DNA of 64,000 nt from positions 3,171,501 to 3,235,500 of the forward strand of contig NZ_CP127162.1 of assembly GCF_030263935.1 (NCBI RefSeq), in the 5' to 3' direction. The notes beneath the pieces are model-generated. The model was not told the DNA's origin. It saw only the letters and a program-made list of their open reading frames with translations, and ran no database searches. Position numbers and translations under genes: made by a program. This document shows, piece by piece, positions 24,512 to 33,297 of the stretch (the stretch's first letter is position 1; the number at the start of each line of letters is the position of its first letter). Origin of the DNA: Paenibacillus polygoni (GTDB taxonomy: Bacteria > Bacillota > Bacilli > Paenibacillales > Paenibacillaceae).

Positions 24512-25774
24512 TCATCTATCGAGCTTTAAAATCTCCACGGCATCGCCCGCTTGCAAACCTTTCTTGTCAGGAGGAATGATAATTAGGCAATCACTATCCT
24601 TAATCGTCACCATAGCACTGGATTCATCTACTTTGGCTGGGTGTGCAAACACTTGTCCATTCTTTATTTCTACCTTTCCACGGACAAACCGCGTAAAGTT
24701 ATTTACTTTGCTAAAATCTGAACCTAAAAATGCCGTCCACCGCTGGAGATAAGGACGTTCTGAGGCTTGCATCAGCTGCAGGGCCGGACGTACAAAAAGT
24801 TCAAACCCCACAAAACAAGCTCCCGGATTACCCGATAAAGCAAAAAGCAGTTTATTCTGAATAAACGCAGCGGTCGTTACACTTCCCGGGCGCATGGTTA
24901 CTTTATTGAATAACATTTCTACCTCATCCTGCCGAACTAGATCCCCCATAATATCATAATCTCCAACGGATACGCCGCCTGTAGTGATGACCACATCATA
25001 GGTTGATAAAGCTTCCTTCAGTTTTTGCTCAGCCAGCTCCAATTCATCCACAATCGCACCAAGTAAATGAGGCTCGCCACCTGCTTCCCTCACCAAGGAT
25101 TGTAGCATGTAGCTGTTACTGTTGCGTATTTTTCCTGGCTCTAGTTCTTCTTCAATCCCAAGTAATTCAGTGCCTGTTGCAAAAATCCCCACTTGAGGTT
25201 TTCTAAAAACAGGCACTTGATGAATACCGAACGTGGCCAGAACCGAGATTACTCCTGCAGTGATCAAGGCACCTTTTTTTACAAGCAAATCGCCTTCTGA
25301 CACTTCAAGACCAACAGGCGTAATATTTGCTCCCTGCGTTGTGGGACGTTTAAATACTACATATGGTTTTCCTTCTACCTCGCACAATTCTGTCGCTTCG
25401 AGCATAACAACGGCATCCGCTCCGAATGGAACCTCAGCACCTGTCATAATACGCGCAGCAGTTCCTTCCACAATCTCCTTCTGTGAGGAATAACCGCAAG
25501 GAATTTCGTCAATGATCGCGAGCTGAACCTTTTGATCACTGCTAGCGGTGCTAATGTCTGCGCTTCGGACAGCATATCCATCCATACCCGATCTTCTAAA
25601 GAAAGGATAAGGATGCGGTGCAATTATATCTTGAGCAATAATGCGGCCATGCACATCCTCGATCCTTACCTGTTCTGTCTCGATTAATTTCACCTTATTT
25701 GCTACAAGCTGCTGCGCAGCTCCTACTTGGATGGCTTTTCGATTAAATTTTGGATTGGTTTTATAATTACTCAT
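24512..25774 (-). CDS. moeA: Molybdopterin molybdenumtransferase MoeA
   Basis: Inserts molybdate into adenylated molybdopterin in the last step of molybdenum cofactor synthesis. The 420-residue protein has the MoeA order of domains: N-terminal region with FFRRSGMDGYAVRSADI (about 58-74), the MPT-binding domain with IFATGTELLG and TTGGVSVGDYDI, the NKVTMRPGS loop, the ALSGNPGACFVGFELFVRP helix, and a C-terminal beta-barrel from about 340. Start: ATG after AAGGAG. It is a solitary gene here; no moaA, mobA or moeB is adjacent, although a ThiF/MoeB-family gene lies at 61606. The tiny HNH gene is divergent from it. Confidence 0.94.
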   Translation of the reverse strand: MSNYKTNPKFNRKAIQVGAAQQLVANKVKLIETEQVRIEDVHGRIIAQDIIAPHPYPFFRRSGMDGYAVRSADISTASSDQKVQLAIIDEIPCGYSSQKEIVEGTAARIMTGAEVPFGADAVVMLEATELCEVEGKPYVVFKRPTTQGANITPVGLEVSEGDLLVKKGALITAGVISVLATFGIHQVPVFRKPQVGIFATGTELLGIEEELEPGKIRNSNSYMLQSLVREAGGEPHLLGAIVDELELAEQKLKEALSTYDVVITTGGVSVGDYDIMGDLVRQDEVEMLFNKVTMRPGSVTTAAFIQNKLLFALSGNPGACFVGFELFVRPALQLMQASERPYLQRWTAFLGSDFSKVNNFTRFVRGKVEIKNGQVFAHPAKVDESSAMVTIKDSDCLIIIPPDKKGLQAGDAVEILKLDR

Positions 25775-25942
25775 ATCGTTTTCTCCTTGCTCTTATCTAC
25801 TTGAATAAAGTGTATCTCCATCTCTTTCCCGTTGCAAGAAAGGAAGGAAGGGAGTATCGTCCTTATACGATTTTGAATAAATAAGCTAAACATGCATATT
25901 GTATGCTTTTTTATCTCACGCTACAAAAAGGAGGTGAAGGCG

Positions 25943-26251
25943 ATGCCATCTCAGAATGAAGAACACACCTGTGCTCTCTGCAAAAGAAAAGTCCCCGTTA
26001 CGACCGTACATCATCTCACTCCTCGGGAAGAAGGCGGAAAAGACAAGCCTACTGCAGATCTATGTATTCCATGCCACAAACAGATTCATCATTTATTTAC
26101 CAATCGAGAGCTGGTCGTACTCGGACTGACTACGATTGATGCGCTTCTGCAAACACCAAAGATTGCCTCCTACGTGAAATGGATACGTAAACAGCCAGGT
26201 ACCGCCATTCCTAAATCTAAAAAATCTAGACATGTACGCAGCGCCAGATGA
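25943..26251 (+). CDS. Small HNH-domain protein
   Basis: A 102-residue protein that is almost entirely one HNH/zinc-finger domain: CALC (10-13) and CIPC (41-44) would bind zinc, with the paired His23-His24 (TTVHHLTP) and the CHKQIHH tail (44-50) forming the beta-beta-alpha metal catalytic core. The C-terminal third is basic (KKSRHVRSAR). The start is the ATG at 25943 after AAGGAGGTGA; the upstream frame has no RBS. Such short HNH proteins occur widely in Bacillales without phage context. DNA nicking or binding is inferred, and no methylase or phage gene is nearby. Confidence 0.8.
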   Translation: MPSQNEEHTCALCKRKVPVTTVHHLTPREEGGKDKPTADLCIPCHKQIHHLFTNRELVVLGLTTIDALLQTPKIASYVKWIRKQPGTAIPKSKKSRHVRSAR

Positions 26252-26288
26252 AAAACACAAAACCCGGACACTGCAAGGTATCCGGGTT
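26252..26288 (-). terminator. Rho-independent terminator after the DUF4247 gene
   Basis: Eight-base GC-rich stem (26261-26268 with 26281-26288) with the T-rich tail TTGTGTTTTT on the minus strand, just past the stop at 26300. On the plus strand it may also help to stop the HNH transcript. Confidence 0.75.
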
Positions 26289-26299
26289 GTAACCTTATT

Positions 26300-27049
26300 C
26301 TATCTTCGCCTTGATATTCGGCCTGAACCGAACTTCGTCTTCGGTCTCGTGCTTTTCTTTGGTGAGCTGAAAATGCTCGATCCACTGCTTTTTCCTCTTT
26401 CAATCTTTCCTTTGGTCGAAGAGCTTGAAGAAGAAGTGTCACGATTAAGAATACCGCCGTTGTCCGTTTTTTTCGTATTCGCTGATTCTCCAAGCCCTCT
26501 GCGAATAATGGAACCACTGCGTTTTGTTGTTAGCGGAGGGGCAATTTTTTTATCTTTGTCTGTAGCTGTCCTATATTGGCCCTGAGTCGGTGTGTATGTC
26601 TTAGAGGAAGTGTATCCTCTGTAATTCCCCGATCCTCGCATTACATCAAAGATGCTGTCCAGAATAGAAGCCGTAATATATCCCTGTAAGAAAGAAGAAC
26701 TATAATTACGCTGTACATATTCTTTCGAATCAACTTCGATCAGTGTATCTTCCGGCTGATCTGGATCTTGCTGCAAATGGTAGAGCTCATTCGGATACAC
26801 AAGAAACATTCGCTCTGTATCCACGGGTGACACTTCATCCGGAGTTCGATCTTCCATCAGTTCATCGGCTACTTCCGGAACCGTAAGATTCGCCGCACGG
26901 TATACATAGGAAGTTGAATTACCACTGCTGTTCACCGATTCAAGCGGGTACGTATCTTTCACAGCAGGTGCGCCGCAGCCTGATAACAAAGAGACAAATA
27001 AACTGAGGACCAGAGTGATTTTTAAGATGTGCCAAAAACGCTTGTTCAT
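26300..27049 (-). CDS. DUF4247 lipoprotein of the PspA module
   Basis: A 249-residue lipoprotein: lipobox LLSGC with Cys25. The DUF4247 region covers about 30-150, with the conserved ERMFLVYPNELYHLQQDPDQ (79-98) and DTLIEVDSKEYVQRNYSSSF segments and a hydrophobic LQGYITASILDSIFDVM stretch that may contact the membrane. The last 90 residues are low-complexity, rich in Ser, Lys, Arg and Thr and ending in GRISRRR, which should be disordered and could bind anionic cell wall polymers or phospholipids (inference). It is the last of four closely spaced genes (PspA, DUF350, DUF4178, DUF4247). The molecular role is unknown. Confidence 0.82.
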   Translation of the reverse strand: MNKRFWHILKITLVLSLFVSLLSGCGAPAVKDTYPLESVNSSGNSTSYVYRAANLTVPEVADELMEDRTPDEVSPVDTERMFLVYPNELYHLQQDPDQPEDTLIEVDSKEYVQRNYSSSFLQGYITASILDSIFDVMRGSGNYRGYTSSKTYTPTQGQYRTATDKDKKIAPPLTTKRSGSIIRRGLGESANTKKTDNGGILNRDTSSSSSSTKGKIERGKSSGSSIFSSPKKSTRPKTKFGSGRISRRR

Positions 27050-27061
27050 GAATAACCTCTC

Positions 27062-27571
27062 CTAGGTTGCCCGAATAACTTTTACATCTGCCGGGAGGAT
27101 ATCTTCTCCTTCATACAGCATAAATCGACCGTTCTGCCATTCAATACGTAAGAGATGATTATCATCCGACTGAAACTGCCATACATGTTGTTCCCCATTT
27201 TGAGAAAATGGTGTCTTCCCTGCGGTCATTACATGACCCGCATATTGTTCTTCTAGATGATATTCTCTATCATCCAGTTCGATCGTTGTAGGTACTTCCT
27301 CTGGATGATCCAATCTTCCATCGATAGGAGTATATAGTGCATAGATCAGACGTTCTCTTTCTTCGATATATAAGTACGCAATTGTATTCCCGTCTTTCAG
27401 TGTAAGTAAAGCCGCATTTCTCCCTCGGTTTTGCACTTTACCCGTTACTTCATAAGTAACAAGTGAAACCTCGCATATATCGCCCGGGTTCAGCTGTAAC
27501 ATACTTTTCTCTGGAGCAGGAGGTTTCGGTTTAGATAATAAATTCGTTACTCTTTTCCATATACTCATCAT
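27062..27571 (-). CDS. DUF4178 protein of the PspA module
   Basis: A 169-residue soluble protein matching DUF4178: beta-strand-rich with LNPGDICEVSLVTYEVTGKV near 27-46, LYIEERERLIYALYTPID, and a closing LLRIEWQNGRFMLYEGEDIL. There is no signal peptide, so it is cytoplasmic, possibly peripheral to the membrane. Start: ATG at 27571 eight bases after TAGGAG. It sits 35 bases behind the DUF350 gene and 12 before the DUF4247 gene. DUF4178 recurs beside PspA and DUF350 genes in several bacterial groups, so joint function at the envelope is likely, but no activity is established. Confidence 0.82.
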   Translation of the reverse strand: MMSIWKRVTNLLSKPKPPAPEKSMLQLNPGDICEVSLVTYEVTGKVQNRGRNAALLTLKDGNTIAYLYIEERERLIYALYTPIDGRLDHPEEVPTTIELDDREYHLEEQYAGHVMTAGKTPFSQNGEQHVWQFQSDDNHLLRIEWQNGRFMLYEGEDILPADVKVIRAT

Positions 27572-27606
27572 TCATCGAACTCCTATTTCTAGTTGGAATA
27601 ACTCGT

Positions 27607-28011
27607 TTACAGAGAGGCTGAGATAATTAGTGCCCCTACTAAGTGAAGTGTTCCGGAGAACAGTCCGTAGCCAATCTTCCCTTTTTGCATTCCACCGTCT
27701 ATGTCAAAAGAAGCAAAACGGCGAATCATGGTGTGCACCACACCTTCGATTACAAGTAAGATAATAAATGAAACAACGGATACAATCAGTGCGTCTCCCA
27801 GATGATAAGATACCGAAATTGACGAGGATAAAATATAGCCCTGTGCAAACAACTTCATAATTAGCCTTGTTGTCACTGCCATATTGCCTGCTTTTACTTC
27901 TGTAAAATCTTTGTACTTCGTAAATAATGAATCAACATACATGAGAATAAACAGCAGTACTGCTCCTGAACCTGTCCATACCAGCATGCGTACGATATCC
28001 ATAAATTCCAT
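27607..28011 (-). CDS. DUF350 membrane protein of the PspA module
   Basis: Integral membrane protein of 134 residues with about four hydrophobic segments, matching DUF350 (the YjfL family of Escherichia coli), which occurs as one or two copies of a two-helix repeat. I chose the ATG at 28011: the first ATG, at 28023, directly touches the GGAGG with no spacer, while this one lies 12 bases after it. Within the four-gene module it is the only multi-pass protein and so is the likely membrane docking point. Function unknown. Confidence 0.8.
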   Translation of the reverse strand: MEFMDIVRMLVWTGSGAVLLFILMYVDSLFTKYKDFTEVKAGNMAVTTRLIMKLFAQGYILSSSISVSYHLGDALIVSVVSFIILLVIEGVVHTMIRRFASFDIDGGMQKGKIGYGLFSGTLHLVGALIISASL

Positions 28012-28144
28012 TAGATATAACATCCTCCAATAGTGTCAGATAGCTCCCTCATGAAAAACGAAGGAGAAACTGCGTCGTTCCCCCTCCGTCACATGGAATA
28101 AAGCTTACACTCACTTTATTCATTTTTTATCATACTCATGATTG

Positions 28145-28813
28145 TTATTTATTCTCGTACTGTTTCAGCAAAGCTGCCAGTTCGTCTTCTACTTCCTTGT
28201 CTTTCCCCATATTTTCAAATTCTTCATCCAGTGATCTTTCTTTGCTGTTCATTTCATTACTTGCTTCTGCATGAGCTTCCGCTTGAAGCATTTTTTCTTC
28301 CATACGCTTCATACCAGATGCAGCTGTATCAGACCCAAAACCACTCATTGCTTTGTTAATTTCCGTCTGAGCTTTGGCTGCATTATAACGCGCTACGAGT
28401 GTTTCTCGCTTGTTCTTCATTTCCGTTAATTGTTTACGCATTTGCTCCAGTTTGGAACGGAGATTGTCTGCAGAAGCTTTATTCTGTTCAAAGCTTGCTT
28501 TGTATTCCGTAAGTTTTGCTTCTGCGTTTTTCTTTTCTTCAAGAGCACGGCGAGCAAGATCGATATTTTGTGCTTTAGCAGCCGTATGCGCTTGTTCTTC
28601 TCTTTTCTTCACGAGTGCTTCCTGCTCTTCATATAAAGCTTTGAATTTCTTCTCAATGGCGATTTGTGCAGCTACTGCCTTCTCCGCATCTTCCAAATCC
28701 TTCTGCATGTCGCGAATATATTGATCGGTCATTTTAATTGGATCTTCCGCTTTATCAATCAGAGAATTAATATTGGACATGGTCAAATCACGAAATCTTT
28801 TAAATAGAGACAT
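28145..28813 (-). CDS. PspA/IM30 family protein
   Basis: Phage-shock-protein A homologue of 222 residues, a peripheral membrane protein of the ESCRT-III/Vipp1/PspA superfamily that stabilises damaged membranes. The protein is nearly all helix and coiled coil; the amphipathic N-terminal helix MSLFKRFRDLTMSNINSLID and the following PIKMTDQYIRDMQKDLEDAE are typical. Residues 65-150 are rich in Lys, Glu and Ala. The C-terminus ends in a short acidic/basic helix (EVEDELAALLKQYENK). Start: ATG after GGGAGGAA. It leads the module with DUF350, DUF4178 and DUF4247 and is preceded by a perfect 17-base inverted repeat. No pspF, pspB, pspC or liaFSR gene is present, so the control differs from the E. coli and Lia systems. 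Confidence 0.92.
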   Translation of the reverse strand: MSLFKRFRDLTMSNINSLIDKAEDPIKMTDQYIRDMQKDLEDAEKAVAAQIAIEKKFKALYEEQEALVKKREEQAHTAAKAQNIDLARRALEEKKNAEAKLTEYKASFEQNKASADNLRSKLEQMRKQLTEMKNKRETLVARYNAAKAQTEINKAMSGFGSDTAASGMKRMEEKMLQAEAHAEASNEMNSKERSLDEEFENMGKDKEVEDELAALLKQYENK

Positions 28814-29128
28814 TATAAAATTCCTCCCGTATATGTTTTCTTTTACTTAATATACTCATTTGCTCGGTAATGAATCATTACCTTAAATCAATTCCTTGAA
28901 TCATTTTAAATCAATTTCTTAACTCAATTAAACTTATCCATCTAATTACCTTATACGGATCAGTGATTCATGAAGTTTCATTTTTTTCATGATTGGAGAT
29001 GAACAGAATGCCAGGTTAGCTATTTAAGAATAATTTAGCTGCGTCTAGGCAATAACATACGAATACTCATGATGTAATTCCAGGCTGTTTTCGTAACGGT
29101 AATCACAAATATAAGGAGTTATGCTTAC
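28814..29128. other. Divergent intergenic region upstream of pspA and the deacetylase gene
   Basis: About 315 bases. It holds a perfect inverted repeat at 28866-28882, a minus-strand TATATT (28854-28849) that may be the pspA -10 box, two direct copies of TTAAATCAATTYCTT (from 28883 and 28905), and a TCATGAA/TTCATGA inverted repeat (28968-28974 with 28986-28992) with a T-rich loop. No ORF with an RBS is seen. Confidence 0.5.
28866..28882. promoter_or_regulatory. Perfect 17-base palindrome, candidate operator of the PspA module
   Basis: GGTAATGA-A-TCATTACC is a perfect 8-bp inverted repeat with a one-base centre. It overlaps the place where the -35 box should be relative to the minus-strand TATATT at 28854-28849, about 53 bases before the pspA start codon. 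A dimeric regulator could bind here; its identity is unknown. Confidence 0.55.
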
Positions 29129-30004
29129 ATGAAACGCGTCGTTTGTTCTATTGTTGCATTTACTTTATTAACTGGTATCCTTCTGCTCTATTTTTCGCAA
29201 ACTGCTGCAGCAGACATACTGGGCCGTACATACATTAACGCTCCCGAAGATAATAAAAAGACAGAAGATCCATTCTCTGAACTGGATTCATTTACGAAAG
29301 AACTTCCTACTGTAAAAGAACCTCAGAAGAAAGCAGATGAGAAATCAAAACTTACACTTGGCCAGCTTCGAAAAAAATATAAAAGTACATTCGTTACGAA
29401 TGGGCCTAATGTCAAAAGAATTGCTTTAACATTTGACGATGTACCTGATCCAAGATTCACTCCGCAAATATTAGATGTTTTAAAAGAGTACGGAGTAAAA
29501 GCCACTTTTTTTGTGAATGGTCAAAGAGTGCTGAATCATCCCAAACTTGCCAAACGAATTCATGATGAAGGACATGTCATAGGTAATCACAGCTTTACTC
29601 ATCCGGACTTCAATAAAATTTCAATGTCTGCTTTTAAATCAGAAATTAAAAAAACGGAGCAAGCTATTCTCCCCATTACAGGCTATATTTCAAAAACAAT
29701 TCGTCCGCCCTATGGTGAAATCACAGAAGAACAACTTATATGGGCGGCTGAACACAAATACCGAATTGTGAATTGGAATGTCGATTCTTTAGATTGGAAA
29801 GGACTAAACAAAGAACAAGTGGTAACGAACATCCTCTCTAATACCCGGCCTGGTGCAATTGTGCTTCAACATGGGGGCGGCGGACATGGTTCGAAACTTC
29901 AAGGGACAATTGATGCTTTACCTGAAGTCATTAAGGCTCTGAAGAACCAAGGATACGAACTAGTCACCGTGCCTGAACTGTTAGGAATTGAAAAATCAAA
30001 ATAA
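29129..30004 (+). CDS. Polysaccharide deacetylase (NodB-like, CE4)
   Basis: Exported deacetylase of 291 residues that would remove N-acetyl groups from peptidoglycan or another surface glycan. Signal peptide 1-28 (AAAD), then a charged linker (38-80), then the NodB domain. Motif 1 TFDDVPD has Asp103 (base) and Asp104 (metal), motif 2 HSFTH has metal ligands His154 and His158, motif 3 RPPYG is at 192-196, motif 4 includes NVDSLDW (217-223), and motif 5 is LQHGG (246-250), where the usual LxHD/S form is altered. Start: ATG after AAGGAG. It is monocistronic, with a bidirectional terminator downstream. Confidence 0.92.
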   Translation: MKRVVCSIVAFTLLTGILLLYFSQTAAADILGRTYINAPEDNKKTEDPFSELDSFTKELPTVKEPQKKADEKSKLTLGQLRKKYKSTFVTNGPNVKRIALTFDDVPDPRFTPQILDVLKEYGVKATFFVNGQRVLNHPKLAKRIHDEGHVIGNHSFTHPDFNKISMSAFKSEIKKTEQAILPITGYISKTIRPPYGEITEEQLIWAAEHKYRIVNWNVDSLDWKGLNKEQVVTNILSNTRPGAIVLQHGGGGHGSKLQGTIDALPEVIKALKNQGYELVTVPELLGIEKSK

Positions 30005-30005
30005 A

Positions 30006-30045
30006 AAAGCACCTGTGTAATGAAATCAATATACACAGGTGCTTT
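30006..30045. terminator. Bidirectional terminator between the deacetylase and LysM-3D genes
   Basis: Perfect 14-base stem (30006-30019 with 30032-30045) between convergent genes. The stem ends give a short T-run on plus and a longer one on minus. Confidence 0.9.
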
Positions 30046-30057
30046 ACCATTTCAATC

Positions 30058-30708
30058 TTATTCAATTATATAGAGTTTGACATCTTGGATACCAAACTTC
30101 GCAACGGAACTTTTACTTCCCGGGATAAAAATATCAATCTTGTTGCCCTTAATAGCTCCACCAATATCGGTAGCTGTAGCAACAAACGCTTGATCTGGCA
30201 GGTTATCATGCGAATGACCGGTAACTAGAACCTTTGTTCCGAGTGGAATGACGGAAGGATCAACAGCAATCGTACCCAGTTCCAGCGGGTTGCCGAAGTA
30301 ATCGACAGATCCATAACCGCCGTTTTCTGCCGGATCAGCAGAGTATGCTGTCGCTTTTACACTCAAGGTTTTGCTGTAGTTGAATGTTTTCCCCCACGCT
30401 TCCACCACTTTATTGCTTTCGTCCACATTAAGACTTGCTGTTACTGAATTATTACTAGAAGAACTCACAGTATTATTTAATGGAAGAGTCAATTTTAATC
30501 CTTCATAAATATTATATGGCGAAATGTTTTTATTTGCGTTCATCAAAGTTTCTAAGTCAATGTCGTATCTTTGAGATAGTTTATAAAATGTATCCCCCTC
30601 TTTAGCTACATATACTTGCTCTGCATGAGCGGGAACACTTTGTGCTATTAAACTAATACCTAGCAAAGCAGCTGCTAGAGTAGAAGTTTTTTTGAAACGT
30701 TTAAACAT
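30058..30708 (-). CDS. Secreted LysM-3D domain cell wall protein
   Basis: A 216-residue secreted protein similar in layout to B. subtilis YocH. Signal peptide 1-29 (AHA), one LysM peptidoglycan-binding domain at about 31-75, a Ser/Asn linker, and a C-terminal 3D domain (about 116-214) named for its three conserved Asp, here Asp150, Asp181 and Asp192. The 3D fold is related to MltA-type lytic transglycosylases, so muralytic activity is likely. Start: ATG after GGAGG. It is monocistronic. Genes of this type are often WalR-controlled; I see no clear WalR box. Confidence 0.88.
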   Translation of the reverse strand: MFKRFKKTSTLAAALLGISLIAQSVPAHAEQVYVAKEGDTFYKLSQRYDIDLETLMNANKNISPYNIYEGLKLTLPLNNTVSSSSNNSVTASLNVDESNKVVEAWGKTFNYSKTLSVKATAYSADPAENGGYGSVDYFGNPLELGTIAVDPSVIPLGTKVLVTGHSHDNLPDQAFVATATDIGGAIKGNKIDIFIPGSKSSVAKFGIQDVKLYIIE

Positions 30709-30846
30709 GTTTTCCTCCTATAGCTTGCTTCTACATGTAGAAGCTTCTCTAGTTGTTTGTCGTAAGATGTAGCTAATATATCACAATTTTGTAACCTGTG
30801 CGCACGTAAAAGTTACCACTTTGTTATTAATTCAAAAAAACATACG

Positions 30847-30893
30847 AAAAAAGCTCCCCTTTCATGAATAAAATTCATGTCAGAAGAGCTTTT
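30847..30893 (-). terminator. Terminator after the amino acid ABC transporter genes
   Basis: Outer stem AAAAGCTC/GAGCTTTT with an inner CATGAAT/ATTCATG hairpin. The minus-strand 3' arm ends in T-rich sequence. It lies about 23 bases past the stop at 30916. Confidence 0.75.
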
Positions 30894-30915
30894 ATCTGCC
30901 TAATCTATTAACGAA

Positions 30916-31644
30916 TTATAGTACTTTACTTAAAAAGTCTTGCGTACGAGGATGCTGCGGGTTACCAAATACTTCGTCCGGAGTACCTTCTTCAACGATT
31001 TTACCGCCATCCATAAATACAATACGGTCTCCCACTTCACGAGCAAATCCCATTTCGTGAGTAACAATGACCATCGTCATTCCGCCTTCAGCGAGCTTTT
31101 TCATTACATCAAGTACTTCCCCAACCATTTCTGGGTCCAGTGCTGATGTTGGTTCATCAAATAGCATCACATGAGGCTGCATCGCAAGCGCTCTTGCGAT
31201 GGCAATCCGTTGTTTTTGTCCGCCAGAAAGCTGGTTCGGATAGTTATCTTTCTTATCAGCTAAACCTACTGTCTTCAGCAGATCATCAGCGATCTTATTT
31301 GCTTCTTCCGCAGGCACATTTTTCACGATGGTCGGCGCAAGTGTAATGTTTTGACCTACGGTTTTATGCGGAAAAAGATTAAAATGCTGGAACACCATGC
31401 CCATTTTTTCACGAGTTGAATTGATATCGTGTTTTGGGTTCGTTATGGATGCACCTTCAAATAAAATTTCTCCATCTGTCGGTACTTCCAGCAGGTTGAT
31501 ACAGCGTAAAAAGGTACTTTTCCCTGAACCGGATGGGCCAATGACAACAACCACTTCGCCCTTAGCGATCTCAATATCGATCCCTTTAAGAATATCTAGT
31601 TTTCCGAACGATTTATGCAAATTTTTAACGCTTATCACTAGCAC
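30916..31644 (-). CDS. Polar amino acid ABC transporter ATPase (GlnQ-like)
   Basis: ATP-binding subunit of 242 residues in the polar-amino-acid importer class. Walker [10 protein letters not shown] is at 36-44, the Q-loop [13 protein letters not shown] near 82-94, the signature [15 protein letters not shown] near 139-153, Walker [20 protein letters not shown], and the switch [11 protein letters not shown]. The start is GTG at 31644 after AAAGGAAG, overlapping the upstream fusion gene by 20 bases; a second GTG two codons later is possible. It powers the permease half of that fusion protein. The amino acid is not determined. Confidence 0.93.
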   Translation of the reverse strand: MLVISVKNLHKSFGKLDILKGIDIEIAKGEVVVVIGPSGSGKSTFLRCINLLEVPTDGEILFEGASITNPKHDINSTREKMGMVFQHFNLFPHKTVGQNITLAPTIVKNVPAEEANKIADDLLKTVGLADKKDNYPNQLSGGQKQRIAIARALAMQPHVMLFDEPTSALDPEMVGEVLDVMKKLAEGGMTMVIVTHEMGFAREVGDRIVFMDGGKIVEEGTPDEVFGNPQHPRTQDFLSKVL

Positions 31645-33079
31645 TCAACTTCCTTTCGAATAGACTTAGCAGCTTGGAAAGCATGAAGGTTAGAACAAAG
31701 TAAATAGCTGCTGCGATGATGTAAGGACTTAGACCTGCATAGGTGATATTTCTAATCGAGTTAGCTTGGTACATAATGTCAGCCATACCGATAATCGAAA
31801 TGATGGACGATTCTTTAATAATCGTAATAAACTCATTACCGATTGCAGGCAGAACCGATTTTAAGGCTTGAGGGAGAATGATGTGACGAAGTGCAGTACT
31901 ACGTTTCATTCCAAGGGAACGTGCAGCTTCCATCTGCCCCTTATCCACTCCTTGAATTCCTGCTCTGAATATCTCCGCCAAATAAGCGGAACTGTTGATC
32001 GAAAGAGTGATAACCCCCGATTGGAGCGGAGATAAATTAAGACCAAATACGAGTGCGAGTCCATAATGCATAATCATTAACTGTACCAGCATTGGAGTAC
32101 CGCGTAACACTTCTACGTATGCCGTACCAATCCATCTAAGTACTCTGAATGCCGACATCCGAATGATGGTAATAATGAGGCCGATCAGAAAACCAAAAAT
32201 AACGCCAAGTGCAGATAATAACAGGGTATAACCAATACCCTTCGCATAATAATGGCGGAATTCATAAGCAATCGTGAATATATTACGATCTTTTTGGTTA
32301 CCTGACGCAAGCAGGCTCGCTTCTTCTACCATCTTCTCAATGCCATTATCCACTTTTAGTTCAGCGATTGTCGCATTAATGACTTCTAATAGCTCTGTAT
32401 TCCCTTTTGCAACCCCGATTGCTGCTGCTGAATCCGTTTCTTCAGGAGTGGCACCAGCGATCACAATTTTATCGTTTAGATAACCTTTCGCAACCGTATC
32501 CTCTACAATTACTGCATTCACACGTTCTGTTTGAAGCTGAAGAACAAGATCGCCCATTTTTTCAAGCGATACGAGGTTAGCATTCTTAATTCCTTGGCCG
32601 ATTCCTTCTTGGATGGAGCCTTTTTGAACTCCGATAGTTTCCCCTTCCAGATCAGTCATTGTTTGAAACTTATCCGCATCTTCACTTCGAACTAAAATAA
32701 CCTGACTTGCTTTGTAATAATAATCTGAAAAGTCGATGCTTTGTCTACGTTTCTCGTCAGGAGTCATTCCTGATATGACAAGATCAACTCGTCCGCTCTG
32801 AAGGGCAGGCAGCAAACTGTCAAATCCCATATCTTCTATGACAAGTTCTGCGCCCATTTTTTCAGCAATGGCTTTTGCTATTTCAATGTCAAAACCGACA
32901 ATATGGTCTTGTCCATCAATTGTTTTATGAAATTCATAAGGCGGGAAATCTGCACTTGTTCCTAGAACCAGCGTTTCCTTGCTGTTTACATTGTCGGTTG
33001 CATAAACGGTAGCCATTCCGGCCGGAAGCAACAAGACAATACACATCAATAACATAAGTATACGAACGGTTTTTTTCAA
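31625..33079 (-). CDS. Amino acid ABC transporter: fused substrate-binding protein and permease
   Basis: Single 484-residue polypeptide joining two functions. A signal peptide (about 1-27) is followed by a periplasmic-type binding domain of SBP family 3 (about 33-265: [54 protein letters not shown]). A HisM/GlnP-type permease with about five helices follows (275-480), with the coupling EAA loop [21 protein letters not shown] place the start at the TTG at 33079, nine bases behind AAGGAG, which puts the signal peptide at the N-terminus; a longer frame without an RBS exists. With the GlnQ-like ATPase it makes a two-gene importer, the arrangement known for GlnP of lactic acid bacteria. Confidence 0.9.
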   Translation of the reverse strand: MKKTVRILMLLMCIVLLLPAGMATVYATDNVNSKETLVLGTSADFPPYEFHKTIDGQDHIVGFDIEIAKAIAEKMGAELVIEDMGFDSLLPALQSGRVDLVISGMTPDEKRRQSIDFSDYYYKASQVILVRSEDADKFQTMTDLEGETIGVQKGSIQEGIGQGIKNANLVSLEKMGDLVLQLQTERVNAVIVEDTVAKGYLNDKIVIAGATPEETDSAAAIGVAKGNTELLEVINATIAELKVDNGIEKMVEEASLLASGNQKDRNIFTIAYEFRHYYAKGIGYTLLLSALGVIFGFLIGLIITIIRMSAFRVLRWIGTAYVEVLRGTPMLVQLMIMHYGLALVFGLNLSPLQSGVITLSINSSAYLAEIFRAGIQGVDKGQMEAARSLGMKRSTALRHIILPQALKSVLPAIGNEFITIIKESSIISIIGMADIMYQANSIRNITYAGLSPYIIAAAIYFVLTFMLSKLLSLFERKLSASDKR

Positions 33080-33297
33080 CTTCTGTCTCTCCTTAGCTGA
33101 ATCTAGATCATTTTTATAAGATTGAACTATTATAAGTGAAAATGTATGAATATGCAACGAGTTTTCTTTCTATTTTCATAGTTTTCCATTGATTCCCCTG
33201 AATGACAAGACGTTTCTAACAGCCAGTGCTATAATGTATATACGATTTTTAAATATACACCCATGAATCGACAAATCATAATTAAAGGGAGAGTCTC

